A program made the position numbers and the translations under genes. A stretch of DNA of 24,596 nt, taken from assembly GCA_002338715.1 (NCBI GenBank), contig DDIR01000134.1, positions 1 through 24,596 of the forward strand, given 5' to 3'. Origin of the DNA: Phycisphaerales bacterium UBA1845 (GTDB taxonomy: Bacteria > Planctomycetota > Phycisphaerae > UBA1845). This document shows, in pieces, positions 16,339 to 24,596 of this stretch (position 1 is the first letter of the stretch; each line of letters begins with the position of its first letter). The notes beneath the pieces were generated by a model. It saw nothing but the letters and a program-made list of their open reading frames with translations. It did not search any database and was not told the origin of the DNA.

Positions 16339-18195
16339 TTACCCACCAACCGATGCGCAAAACGATTGATAGTCTTTCAAGTCCACGTCTTGGTCGTCAT
16401 CGAAATCGACGACATTGCATCCTGGAGTGTGGGGCGTGTCTGGACCATCGAGGCAGTCGGTCATGCACAACACGTCACCGGCATCGACCGATCCGCTGTT
16501 GTCGCAGTCGCCGAGTACCGGTTCGGTGATGGTGATGAATTGATTGATGGCGACATCGTTCAGGATTGTTTCGAAACCGCTGATGGGCCAATCCACGCGC
16601 ACTTGGTGAATGGTCGAGATGTCGGTGCCCAAACCGAAATGGGCGACCAGCGGGTTGTGCGACATGAAGTTGCTGCTTGCGGACATTTCGTGCATCTGCT
16701 CCGGTCCACCGGATTCAGCTTGGACATAGACCCGGGCGCCGATGCCGAATGCGTTCGTTGCGCGTCCTTTCAGACTCACCTGCAACCAGTTTTGATCGTT
16801 ACCGCCGATGTTTTGGGCGAGGAGCGGATAGTCGCCGTTGTTGGCGATGTAGATGTCGAGATCGCCGTCGCGGTCGTAGTCGAAGACGACGAAACCTTTG
16901 CCCGAGCGGGTGTCTGCGATGTTGGCGGCTGACGCGATTTCGGTCATTGCGCCACCGCCATCGTTGCGCCAAAGCCTGACCGGATCCATATTGAACTGAT
17001 CTTCAAACGCGGTGAACGGCAGCACGAATCCATTGGTCATACCGAGGTCGAGATCGCCATCGTTGTCATAGTCGAAGAGCGACGTTCCCCATCCCCAGTA
17101 ACCGTGGCGCACATCCCAGTCGTCGGTCGTGTCGGCGAAAGCGAGTGAACCCATGTTCGTGTAGAAGCGGTTGCCGGATGCGCCCCAATTGCAGGATGTG
17201 CTTCCGCAGGTATCGAATGGATCGTAGATCGACGTGACGAACCAGTCGAGGTCGCCGTCCTGATCGATGTCGCCGGTTGTCGCGCCCATGCCGTTTTCAT
17301 CGGTGCCGACATTCGCGGCGGCTGTGATGTCGGTGAATGTACCGTCCTGGTTGTTGTGAAACATGCGCGACTGACCAAAGTCGGCTGCGACCAGAAGGTC
17401 GGGCCAACCGTCGTTGTCGATGTCGGCGAAGCGCGGTGCGAATCCGGGCATGGTCGAAAGGCTCAAGCCAGCAGCCGACGTGACGTTCGTGAAGTGTCCG
17501 GTTCCGTCGTTTTGAAAGAGGGCGTTTTGCGAACCGACCACGCGCCACTCGGTGACGAACATGTCGAGATCGCCGTCGCGATCGTGGTCGCCGAACGCCA
17601 CGCTGGTGTAACTGCGACTTCCATTTGCGCCGACTTGCGGCATGTGTACCCCGCGTGCTACGGCGTCTTCGGTAAACGTGCCGTCACCGTTGTTGATGTA
17701 GAGGTGGTTGCGCTCGATTTGCGAGAAGGTGATGACGTAAAGGTCGAGCAAGCCGTCGTTGTTCACGTCGCCCCAACCGCAGCCGGAGGAGTGGGCAGTC
17801 AGATCGACGCCAGCTGACCCGCCCATTTCGACGAATGCGCCGGTGCCGTCGTTTTGAAAGAGCAGGTTGGGCATGTCGATGCGCGTGACGTAGAGATCGA
17901 CCCAGCCGTCATTGTTGAAATCGCCGGCAGCGACGCCCGCGCTCATGTAGAGCAGTTCGACACTGAAGGTAATGGTGGAGGGAAAGACCGCATCCCACTG
18001 CAATTCGTTTACGCCTGCGCTGGCAGTGGCGTCCGTGAAGTGTGGTTGTGCCAATGCGACAGGGATGAACACCAAAGCAAGGCAGATCAGACCAACCAGA
18101 GATGGTCGAAAGGCGCACCCGTCGGGCAGCGGTTTGCGGTAATTCCTCCGAGACTTGAATCTGCTACTGGAATTCACGGGTGAATGCGTCGGCAT
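16339..18195 (-). CDS. Secreted seven-repeat FG-GAP/VCBS protein with UnbV-like domain and dockerin-like tail
   Basis: Seven Ca-binding loops of the FG-GAP type (DFNNDGWVDLYV, DVNNDGLLDLYV, DHDRDGDLDMFV, DIDNDGWPDLLV, DIDQDGDLDWFV, DYDNDGDLDLGM, DYDRDGDLDIYI) imply a seven-bladed propeller. A UnbV/ASPIC-type region follows (GIGARVYVQ...HFGLG), then a dockerin-like tail (DCDNSGSVDAGD and DFDDDQDVDLKDYQSF). The hydrophobic signal (LVGLICLALVFIPVALAQ) is far from any start: ATG at 18195 gives 618 residues and a signal of about 50, and overlaps the upstream gene by 32 nt. GGAGG on the minus strand (18149-18145) has no usable start codon after it. The ORF is open further to 18279. Probably a surface adhesion or matrix protein, co-transcribed with its upstream neighbour. 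Confidence 0.8.
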   Translation of the reverse strand: MPTHSPVNSSSRFKSRRNYRKPLPDGCAFRPSLVGLICLALVFIPVALAQPHFTDATASAGVNELQWDAVFPSTITFSVELLYMSAGVAAGDFNNDGWVDLYVTRIDMPNLLFQNDGTGAFVEMGGSAGVDLTAHSSGCGWGDVNNDGLLDLYVITFSQIERNHLYINNGDGTFTEDAVARGVHMPQVGANGSRSYTSVAFGDHDRDGDLDMFVTEWRVVGSQNALFQNDGTGHFTNVTSAAGLSLSTMPGFAPRFADIDNDGWPDLLVAADFGQSRMFHNNQDGTFTDITAAANVGTDENGMGATTGDIDQDGDLDWFVTSIYDPFDTCGSTSCNWGASGNRFYTNMGSLAFADTTDDWDVRHGYWGWGTSLFDYDNDGDLDLGMTNGFVLPFTAFEDQFNMDPVRLWRNDGGGAMTEIASAANIADTRSGKGFVVFDYDRDGDLDIYIANNGDYPLLAQNIGGNDQNWLQVSLKGRATNAFGIGARVYVQAESGGPEQMHEMSASSNFMSHNPLVAHFGLGTDISTIHQVRVDWPISGFETILNDVAINQFITITEPVLGDCDNSGSVDAGDVLCMTDCLDGPDTPHTPGCNVVDFDDDQDVDLKDYQSFCASVGG

Positions 18196-19060
18196 CGTTG
18201 AGGTCAACGTCACTATCTTGATCGGCATCGAATGATTCAAGGCAGCCGGTTGGTTGGAGCGGCGGTTGATTGGGACCATTCATGCATTCCGCAAATGCGG
18301 CATAGTCGATCAGATCGACATCGCCGTCGCCATCCGAATCGCCGAGCCGCCGAATGACCACGGTGGCATCGGCGGTTGCGCTGGTGGAGTTGTTCTGGGT
18401 TCCACCGGCAGTCGCCAATTCGGGCGCGGAATTCGCGTAACCAAAAAAGACGAGTTCGGGTGGAGCCGCTCCTGAGGATTGCAGGCTGGTGATCAAGAGC
18501 GGCGAAACGACCAGACGGAGTTCCACCGGTCCAAGCGCTGCGCCTGGGTTGGCGTTGAGAACGAGCTTGCCGAGGTGAACTGCGCCGGTGTTTGAATCAA
18601 CACCGGGATCGGTGGCGGTGGTGGCTGAGCTGAGACCGCCCGCCGGAGCGGGTAGCGTCAAGGGGATGTAGACGGCGCGTTGATCGGAAACGAGTTTTCC
18701 GTCAACGTTCAATCCGCCCGTCAGGGCGGTCCCAGACCAGCGTTGTCCGCTTGTCAGTAGGGGGTTGTCGAATTCGAATTGCAGTGCGGAAAGGTCGGAA
18801 GACCCTGCCCCCGAAGCGACGATGTGGATGCCGATCGAGACCACTGTCTTATTCGCATCGGTGTCGGGAAGCGCCCACAGATGAAGCTCGGTGGTGTTGC
18901 CGGTGCTGACGTAAACCGTCGGGTTGTCGCCTGTCACCGGTCCGTTGAGAACGCCCGAGGTTACGTCGCCCTTGTCCAAAAAGAGCGTGACCGCCTGCGC
19001 TGAAGGAGGAGTCAAAAGACACAGACAGATCAAGACAATGGCTTTGTAAGGCGCTCGCAT
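18164..19060 (-). CDS. Secreted protein with dockerin-like C-terminal tail
   Basis: The 298-residue product has a signal peptide (MRAPYKAIVLICLCLL, cleavage near AQA), then a beta-rich domain of about 200 residues (VTLFLDKGDVTSG, HLWALPDTDANK, LGKLVLNANPG) that looks like a cohesin or carbohydrate-binding-type sandwich, although I cannot assign a family. A dockerin-like tail follows with loops DSDGDGDVDLIDYAAF and DADQDSDVDLNDADAF. ATG at 19060 is preferred because GGAG lies 9 nt upstream; ATG 19066 and a TTG at 19075 are in frame. It lies 55 nt after the upstream PEP-CTERM gene and overlaps the next gene, suggesting one transcript. Confidence 0.75.
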   Translation of the reverse strand: MRAPYKAIVLICLCLLTPPSAQAVTLFLDKGDVTSGVLNGPVTGDNPTVYVSTGNTTELHLWALPDTDANKTVVSIGIHIVASGAGSSDLSALQFEFDNPLLTSGQRWSGTALTGGLNVDGKLVSDQRAVYIPLTLPAPAGGLSSATTATDPGVDSNTGAVHLGKLVLNANPGAALGPVELRLVVSPLLITSLQSSGAAPPELVFFGYANSAPELATAGGTQNNSTSATADATVVIRRLGDSDGDGDVDLIDYAAFAECMNGPNQPPLQPTGCLESFDADQDSDVDLNDADAFTREFQ

Positions 19061-19115
19061 ATTCATGCACTCCAATCACAACATCCTACCAACCAGGAAA
19101 AGGTCATCGCAAGCG

Positions 19116-19841
19116 TTACCGGCGTCGACGCAGGCAAACCAGCCCGCCCATCGCCAGAAGGGCCAGCGATGCGGGTTCCGGCGTGATGCTCATGTCCCAG
19201 GTGGAATCGGCACCGCCGTTGAAGTAGTACGTTTCGCCCAATGCCTGAGCATTGGAAACCGCATGCACCTCAAAGCGATAGTCGCCTGCGAGCAGAGTAT
19301 CCGACACGTTGAACGGCTGATAAAGATCGTTCACTCCACTGGCGATGATCTGCGTGGGGGTTCCACCGATGCCCGTGTTGATGATCGAAACGGTGACCTG
19401 CGACGTGATGCCATTTTCCAATCCGTAGGGATTGATCCAGCCGGTCAGCGTGAAGTCTTCCGACGTGGAAAGCGTGAAGTCGACTGAGAAAAACGCCTGG
19501 GCGTCGCTTGACGGAAAATTAAGCGAGTTACTGGCTGGGTCAACGATCACGCCGGTGTAGATCGTTCCGTAGTAATGGCCCGGTTCGATCGTTGAACTCT
19601 GATACATGTCGGCATCGCTGTAGGGATCGACCGGATTGCCGAACGAACTGATGTAGTCGCCACCAGTCCATGAACCGCTGGCGGGTCCGACCTCGCTGTA
19701 AGGAACCGTGACATTGCTGCCACCGGACAGGCCGTTGTTGACAACGCCATCGACGAATCGACTCGAACCGGTTTCGGTGAGGCCGGCAAACGCTGTGGAA
19801 GCAGCCATCAAAACGGTGAGCGAAAGCATTGTTGATTTCAT
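19116..19841 (-). CDS. PEP-CTERM secreted protein, paralogue of the neighbour upstream
   Basis: A 241-residue protein with signal peptide MKSTMLSLTVLMAASTAFAG, a Ser/Gly/Asp/Tyr-rich beta domain, and a PEP-CTERM signal: TPEPASLALLAMGGLVCLRRRR, that is the PEP motif, a hydrophobic stretch and an Arg cluster. Such tails are recognised by an exosortase (EpsH family) and are linked to exopolysaccharide-rich surfaces; no exosortase is in the window. ATG at 19841 has AAGG 9 nt upstream. Signal peptide and tail are nearly identical to those of the gene at 19981, indicating duplication with a diverged middle. Confidence 0.88.
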   Translation of the reverse strand: MKSTMLSLTVLMAASTAFAGLTETGSSRFVDGVVNNGLSGGSNVTVPYSEVGPASGSWTGGDYISSFGNPVDPYSDADMYQSSTIEPGHYYGTIYTGVIVDPASNSLNFPSSDAQAFFSVDFTLSTSEDFTLTGWINPYGLENGITSQVTVSIINTGIGGTPTQIIASGVNDLYQPFNVSDTLLAGDYRFEVHAVSNAQALGETYYFNGGADSTWDMSITPEPASLALLAMGGLVCLRRRR

Positions 19842-19930
19842 ATCTTTGAACCTTGTTCTCGGTTTACATTGACTTTCTAGAAAGCCACCTTGTCGGATCG
19901 CAGCACGATTGCCCGCCAAGTGGAAACAGT

Positions 19931-19968
19931 GGCCGACCGACACCGGAGGATGGCGATGTCGGTCGGCC
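19931..19968 (-). terminator. Perfect 12-bp stem-loop between the two PEP-CTERM genes
   Basis: GGCCGACCGACA (19931-19942) pairs perfectly with TGTCGGTCGGCC (19957-19968) around a 14-nt loop. It lies 12 nt beyond the stop of the upstream PEP-CTERM gene on the minus strand. No real T-run follows, so it may be an attenuator or an mRNA-stabilising 3' hairpin rather than a full terminator. Confidence 0.55.
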
Positions 19969-19980
19969 TGGACGCCTTCC

Positions 19981-20673
19981 CTAGTTGGTGCGACGACGGC
20001 GAAGGATGGTGAGTCCACCCATCGCGAGCAGTGCAAGTGATGCCGGTTCCGGCGTCAGCGTCATCGTGAAGTTCGTAGCCGCAGTGGTCGTTCCCGTGGG
20101 GCCAAACGCGAAGCCGGCTGTGGCCCTGGCGCGCAGTTCGTAATCACCGGGCAGCAGCGTTCCGTCGGCATCGATGGTGACATTGTTGTTGCCCAATGAG
20201 ATGTTGACGATCGACTGTGAGGGGGTGCCACCAGCACCGACATTGGCGATGCTGATAAACACGCCCGACCCTGAGCCGGTCGTTTCGGCAAGGCCGTCGA
20301 TGCTGAAGTCCATCGATGAATCGAGGGTGAATGCGACGTTGAATTCGGTGGTTGCGTCGGTCGATGCGCCGAAGAATCCGCTGTAATCAAGGAATGCAAA
20401 GGTGTCGAGGTCCGCGTCGTAAGACGCCGGCGCGACGTTGGAGTTCTGGCTGGCATTGGCGTCGGCTGAGTCGGGACCGTCATCCTTGTGAACGATTTGC
20501 GCATCGGTGAAGTTGCCGTAGATCGACGGGCCATCGTTTTGGGTCGGACCAGCCGAGGTGTTGTCCAAACCGATCAGCGTATAGGTAAAGCGTTCGGTGT
20601 TGGTTTCGGTGACGCCGGCCATCGCTGCGGTTGTGAACATCAGAACCGTGAGAGAGAGAAGGGTTGATCGCAT
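19981..20673 (-). CDS. PEP-CTERM secreted protein, first of the tandem pair
   Basis: A 230-residue protein with signal peptide MRSTLLSLTVLMFTTAAMAG, a beta-rich domain with many Asp, Ser and Thr, and the tail TPEPASLALLAMGGLTILRRRR plus Thr-Asn. Start at ATG 20673 is well supported by AAAGAGG 8 nt upstream. The shared elements GGTP(T/S)Q, LL(A/P)GDY and the tails show that it is a paralogue of the gene at 19116. It heads the minus-strand surface-protein cluster; a promoter should lie in 20674-20850 but none stands out. Confidence 0.88.
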   Translation of the reverse strand: MRSTLLSLTVLMFTTAAMAGVTETNTERFTYTLIGLDNTSAGPTQNDGPSIYGNFTDAQIVHKDDGPDSADANASQNSNVAPASYDADLDTFAFLDYSGFFGASTDATTEFNVAFTLDSSMDFSIDGLAETTGSGSGVFISIANVGAGGTPSQSIVNISLGNNNVTIDADGTLLPGDYELRARATAGFAFGPTGTTTAATNFTMTLTPEPASLALLAMGGLTILRRRRTN

Positions 20674-21218
20674 CGTAGTAACCTCTTTCCATGTTTCCCA
20701 GTTAGAGAGAAGAGACCAGCCTCGCGGATCGGGAAACAAGTTCTCGCCGACTGGTATATTTCGCAAAATTCCAAGTTGGCCAGGGACTTCGAGATTGGCC
20801 GGAGACCACTTTTTAATAACTAGGGGCGATTCGCAGGGTGGCATGCGAGAGAGCATTGTATCACCGTGCGATCACCGATGTCACTGTAACAATGCCAGGG
20901 GCGCTTATAGCGCAGGGCAAAGATTCAGACAATCGGCGGCGGAAGCGTTCGTCAAGTCTTTATCGGACTGGCAGATGCGATCAAAAGGTGTCACGCATCG
21001 ACAGTTGCCCGTCGGACTCGATTTGGATTCCCGCCATAGCGACTACTCTCTCCAATTGCATTTATGCGCGGACCGATGGTTTTCTTACCAAATTGCCCAA
21101 AAACATTTTTATGCAAATTGGCGGTAATTTTTCGGGCCCACAGCGCATATATGCAGGTGGAGTCGGAACTGTCGATGCACCGGTCAGCCGTTGATGTTTC
21201 CCCTTTAAGGTCGCTACC
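20674..21218. other. 545-nt divergent intergenic region before the sigma factor gene
   Basis: No convincing gene. Dyads seen are GCATTGT (20853-20859) with ACAATGC (20889-20895), GCGCT-TAT-AGCGC (20901-20913) and the palindrome GCATATATGC (21145-21154). The DNA becomes AT-richer at about 21060-21160, which suits a promoter for the sigma factor, but no consensus boxes can be assigned with confidence. Confidence 0.4.
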
Positions 21219-21842
21219 ATGGACTCATATAGCTTTGCGTACCGACCAAGGGGATCGAAAATGCTTCAACCGGCTGGTTTTCCGGAAACACGTGCTTCGT
21301 TGCTCGCCAAGCTTGGCGACAATTCGTTGGGGCAGTCTGCGTGGCGACAGTTCTTCGACTGCTATGCGCCGGCTGTTTATCGCGTGGCGCGGGCTCGCGG
21401 GTTTGCCGGTCCCGATGCCGACGATGTCGTGCAGCAGGTGATGATGTCGATGGTGTCGCACCTCGGGGATTTCGAGTATGACCGCGATCGGGGTCGCTTT
21501 CGCAATTGGGTGCGAACCGTCGCGGAAAACAAAATTCGTGAAGTGCGGCGGCGAAAGCAGTTGCCACAAGTTGACATCGATCCAAACAACGAGCCAACCG
21601 CTGACAACATTTGGGAAGAGCAATGGCGCTTGCAGGATTTGCTCTGGTGTCTGGATCAGGTTGGTCAGGAAATTTCGCCGAAGCGCCTCGCGATTTTTAA
21701 GCTGTATTCAATCGACGGACTGCCGCCCGCAGAAGTGGCCAAGCAGATGAACACATCCGTCGGATATGTATACGTCACGCGCCACTTGGTGTTGAACCTG
21801 ATACGAAAGAAAGCCAAGGCGCTGGATGAACCGTCGAGTTGA
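21219..21842 (+). CDS. ECF-type RNA polymerase sigma factor
   Basis: The 207-residue protein has the planctomycete ECF N-terminus (FPETRASLLAKL...AWRQFFDCYAPAVYRVAR), region 2 with DADDVVQQVMMSMV and a GRFRNWVRTVAENKIREVRRR segment, and region 4 (EISPKRLAIFKLYSIDGLPPAEVAKQMNTSVGYVYVTRHLVL) with a helix-turn-helix. It directs RNA polymerase to a dedicated promoter set. The start may be ATG 21219 (AAGG 8 nt before) or ATG 21261 (AAGGGGA 6 nt before; 193 residues). The kinase gene follows 45 nt later, a pairing known in Planctomycetes, and the kinase likely controls it. Confidence 0.9.
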   Translation: MDSYSFAYRPRGSKMLQPAGFPETRASLLAKLGDNSLGQSAWRQFFDCYAPAVYRVARARGFAGPDADDVVQQVMMSMVSHLGDFEYDRDRGRFRNWVRTVAENKIREVRRRKQLPQVDIDPNNEPTADNIWEEQWRLQDLLWCLDQVGQEISPKRLAIFKLYSIDGLPPAEVAKQMNTSVGYVYVTRHLVLNLIRKKAKALDEPSS

Positions 21843-21887
21843 TGACGGTCTTATGCGTGAAACATCCAGCCTCCCTGCAACACAATC

Positions 21888-24596
21888 ATGAAGCACACCC
21901 AAACGTGTCCAAATGAAGAGCGCATCGAGCAGTTGTTGCTGTCGCTGACCAGCGAGTCGGAAACGCGCGAACTCACCGAGCACCTCGACGAATGCGAAGC
22001 TTGCCAGAAACGGGCACGGATCATCAGCGAAAACGCCGCGCTTGAAGACGATTTGCATTGGGCTGTCGAAGCAAGGAGCCAAGCCCCTGTGCGCATCGAA
22101 GCCCCGCTACATTCCATGAGCGAGATGCTGCCGGATTTTGAAATCCTCGGCGAACTGGGTCGTGGCGGCATGGGCGTCGTCTATCGCGCCCGTCAGCGAA
22201 AGCTCGATCGATTGGTCGCGGTCAAAGTGCTTCCGGCCCTTCTCGGTACGGTTCGACCCGACGCGCGGGCGCGCTTCCGACGCGAAGCCGAGTTGGCCGC
22301 CAGTCTCGATCACACCAACATCGCGGGCGTGCACGATTTCGGCGAAGTCGATGGGACGCTCTATTACGTCATGCAGTTGATCGAAGGGCGCAGCCTTCGC
22401 GATGTGCTCAATGAAATCGCCGACGCCAAGACCACCGACATCATCGTCGGTCGCGAAGGTTCAAGCTCAAACTCCAAAAGCCGCGTCACTGGTGACGGGG
22501 TCGCATCACGCCCGACGTATTTTCGAAAAGTCGCCACATGGATCGCCGAAGTCGCCGAGGCCATGCAGTACGCCCACGACAAAGGCATCGTCCATCGCGA
22601 CATCAAACCGTCGAATCTGATTCTCGCAGAAGATGGCCGACTGGTGATCTCCGACTTCGGATTGGCGCGGATTTCGCAATCTCAATCACCGGTGGTGACG
22701 CGCGGGCTCGTCGGAACGTGTCGCTACATGTCACCCGAGCAGGTCGAATCAAGCCTCGGGCCGGTCGATGCGCAAAGTGACGTCTACTCGCTTGGCGCCA
22801 CGTTGTATGAACTGCTGACGTTCAAGCCGCTTTACTCTTGTCCGGATGAGCGCGAACTGCTAAGGCAGGTTGTCGAAGTCGATCCGCCACCGCCGAGTCG
22901 CATCGTTCCGCAGGTTCCCAAGGAGCTCGAAACGATCTGCCTCAAAGCCGTCGCCAAAGAGCGCCGCAACCGATATGCCAGCGCCGGGAAGATGGCCGAA
23001 GACCTGAAGCGTTGGCTGCTGGATCTTCCCATCCATGCCCGCAGACAAACGCTGACCGAACGGGCGTGGCGCTTCGTTCGTCGGCGAAAGCTTTACGTGT
23101 TGCTGACGACGATCACGATGGCGTTGACGTTGACAGCCGGCGGTTTGTGGATGGCTTACAACGCGACCGAAAAGCGGGCGGCGATGGCCAACCGTGAAGC
23201 GATGGACAGTCAGATCGCACTTTCACTTCGCGAAGCCCACGCGGCGCTCGATGCCGAAAAAACCGACAAGGTGCTTGAGCACATTCGCAAAGGCTTGGCC
23301 ATCGATCCGAACCACCTGGAGTTGAATCGCCTGAAGGCGATCGTTCTTTTCCGCACCGGTTCACCCAACGAGGCGATGGCCGTCATTCGCGGGGTCATCG
23401 AACGGGAACCGCACGATTGGTCTTCGCATTTTCTGGCTGCATTCGCGATGCGACCATGCATGGCCGACGACTGGACCTGTCGCTGTATCGATCGGACAGG
23501 TCTGCTTGGCGAGAATCCACATGACACCTTGACGCAGCGTTATGAGCAACACCTCGCGGAAGTTCAGGAATGGCGATCGGGCGAGGCGGAGGAGTTCTGC
23601 CTGCTTTCGTGCAAGGAAGAAGACCCGCAACTTGCGATCGCGTTGTTGAATTCGGCGCTGGCCAAGGATCCGACGATGTCGGAAGCGCTGCTTTTGCGCG
23701 CGCTGCGGTATGAGAAAACGGGCGAGTTGGAGAAAATGAAGGTCGATGCGCTGCAGGCCATCGAGTTTCGCAAGGGCGATGACTTGGCCTACGGTGTCCT
23801 GGGAACGGCGCAGTATCTGCTGCATCAATTCACCGATGCCAAGGCGACGCTTTCAGAGGCGATCCGCCGGAATCCGCGAACGGTGTTGTGGTGGTATGAC
23901 CGCGCCGTGGTCAACGGATACCTCGGAGATTTCAACGCGTCGATCGCCGACGCCAACACGGCCATCGGTATCAACGCCAAGTATGCGTTTGCGTATGTTG
24001 CCCGCGCGGTTGCCCAGGTGGGATTGAAGAACCCCGCGGCCGCGATGCAGGACTACAACCACGCGGAAAAGCTCGACCCGCGGATCATCGATATTTACAT
24101 CCAGCGCTGCGAGTTGTTCCTGCTTTCGGGACAGTTCGAAAAAGCGATGGCCGACGCTGACCGCGCGGTCAAGCTTGCGCCGAAGAACGCGGCTGGCTAT
24201 CAACGCCGTGCCCATGCATACATTCTTACAGGCGATTACGAGTCCGCCCTGGCGCCGGTCAACAAATGCCTGGAGATGGACCCGAACGACGCCATATCTT
24301 TGCTGCTGAAAGGAATAATTTACAACCGCGCCGGTGAATATGAGCAGGCCATCATTGCTTTGGATCAGGCGTCGGTCCACGCACCGGCCGATGTGCGCAT
24401 TTACCAGTCGCGAGCCCAGTCGCTATTTCGACTGGAGCGCAATCAGGAGGCGATTGCCGACTACACGCATTGTCTCAACCTGAATTCGAAAGACGCGATC
24501 GCGTTGATGAAGCGGGGCATGATCTACGAAGCCATTGGTGAGTCGCGGTTGGCGCTGGCCGACTATCGGCGCGCCGCCGAGGCACAACCCGCCGTT
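21888..24596 (+). CDS. Ser/Thr kinase with N-terminal anti-sigma-like zinc motif, TM and TPRs (runs off window)
   Basis: The frame stays open for 903 codons to the window end. Residues 1-60 carry H32-x3-C36-x2-C39 (HLDECEAC), the zinc motif of ZAS-type anti-sigma factors. The kinase domain spans about 84-370: GRGGMGVVY loop, Lys113 in VAVKV, catalytic Asp238 in HRDIKPSN, Asp256 in DFGLA and activation-segment end MSPEQ. An IIVGREGSSSNSKSR insertion of about 35 residues lies between the N- and C-lobe helices. One TM (402-424) follows RRRKLY, then at least eight TPR-like units to the end, predicted outside the membrane. No Shine-Dalgarno precedes the ATG. Inferred: it binds or phosphorylates the adjacent sigma factor in response to an envelope signal. 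The true C-terminus is not in view. Confidence 0.9.
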   Translation, partial: MKHTQTCPNEERIEQLLLSLTSESETRELTEHLDECEACQKRARIISENAALEDDLHWAVEARSQAPVRIEAPLHSMSEMLPDFEILGELGRGGMGVVYRARQRKLDRLVAVKVLPALLGTVRPDARARFRREAELAASLDHTNIAGVHDFGEVDGTLYYVMQLIEGRSLRDVLNEIADAKTTDIIVGREGSSSNSKSRVTGDGVASRPTYFRKVATWIAEVAEAMQYAHDKGIVHRDIKPSNLILAEDGRLVISDFGLARISQSQSPVVTRGLVGTCRYMSPEQVESSLGPVDAQSDVYSLGATLYELLTFKPLYSCPDERELLRQVVEVDPPPPSRIVPQVPKELETICLKAVAKERRNRYASAGKMAEDLKRWLLDLPIHARRQTLTERAWRFVRRRKLYVLLTTITMALTLTAGGLWMAYNATEKRAAMANREAMDSQIALSLREAHAALDAEKTDKVLEHIRKGLAIDPNHLELNRLKAIVLFRTGSPNEAMAVIRGVIEREPHDWSSHFLAAFAMRPCMADDWTCRCIDRTGLLGENPHDTLTQRYEQHLAEVQEWRSGEAEEFCLLSCKEEDPQLAIALLNSALAKDPTMSEALLLRALRYEKTGELEKMKVDALQAIEFRKGDDLAYGVLGTAQYLLHQFTDAKATLSEAIRRNPRTVLWWYDRAVVNGYLGDFNASIADANTAIGINAKYAFAYVARAVAQVGLKNPAAAMQDYNHAEKLDPRIIDIYIQRCELFLLSGQFEKAMADADRAVKLAPKNAAGYQRRAHAYILTGDYESALAPVNKCLEMDPNDAISLLLKGIIYNRAGEYEQAIIALDQASVHAPADVRIYQSRAQSLFRLERNQEAIADYTHCLNLNSKDAIALMKRGMIYEAIGESRLALADYRRAAEAQPAV

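Overview
The window looks like a chromosomal segment of a planctomycete, probably close to the Phycisphaerae. Pointers are: PEP-CTERM secreted proteins, dockerin-like Ca-binding tails on several exported proteins, a planctomycete-style ECF sigma factor next to a Ser/Thr kinase with TPRs, large Asp/Cys-rich repeat proteins, an MJ0042-like zinc ribbon, and moderately GC-rich DNA. This assignment is inferred from gene content, not from a marker gene.

Layout. (1) 1-843: the 3' end of a tRNA, probably tRNA-Pro, abuts a perfect hairpin. About 550 nt without a convincing gene follow, then a stretch rich in dyad symmetries that looks like the control region of the next operon. (2) 844-5928: a tight four-gene operon of membrane proteins: a zinc-ribbon protein with TM segments, a tail-anchored TRAFAC-like GTPase, a protein resembling GTPase-associated protein 1 (GAP1) with a TM and a long helical ectodomain, and a TPR-TM-trypsin-like protease. 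This is the most interesting part of the window. It reads as a GTP-gated, envelope-spanning protease switch, plausibly related to predicted NTP-dependent conflict or signalling systems. (3) 6144-7169: a secreted protein with ten 17-residue GCC2/GCC3-like Cys repeats, ending at a good intrinsic terminator. (4) 7757-9055: citrate synthase of the mitochondrial (type I) kind, convergent with a lipoprotein-like protein (9215-10720, minus). (5) 11444-14404: a secreted protein with six tandem 81-residue repeats of near-constant 243-nt period. (6) 14579-16312: a soluble GAF-histidine kinase-receiver hybrid. (7) 16339-20673, minus strand: two paralogous PEP-CTERM proteins, a secreted protein with a dockerin-like tail, and a seven-repeat FG-GAP/UnbV protein, also dockerin-tailed. 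(8) 21219-end: an ECF sigma factor followed by a kinase with an N-terminal anti-sigma-like zinc motif, one TM and TPRs, running off the window.

Overall the window holds one metabolic enzyme (citrate synthase), three signalling modules (GTPase/protease operon, hybrid kinase, sigma/kinase pair) and many cell-surface proteins. All family calls come from motif reading without database searches.
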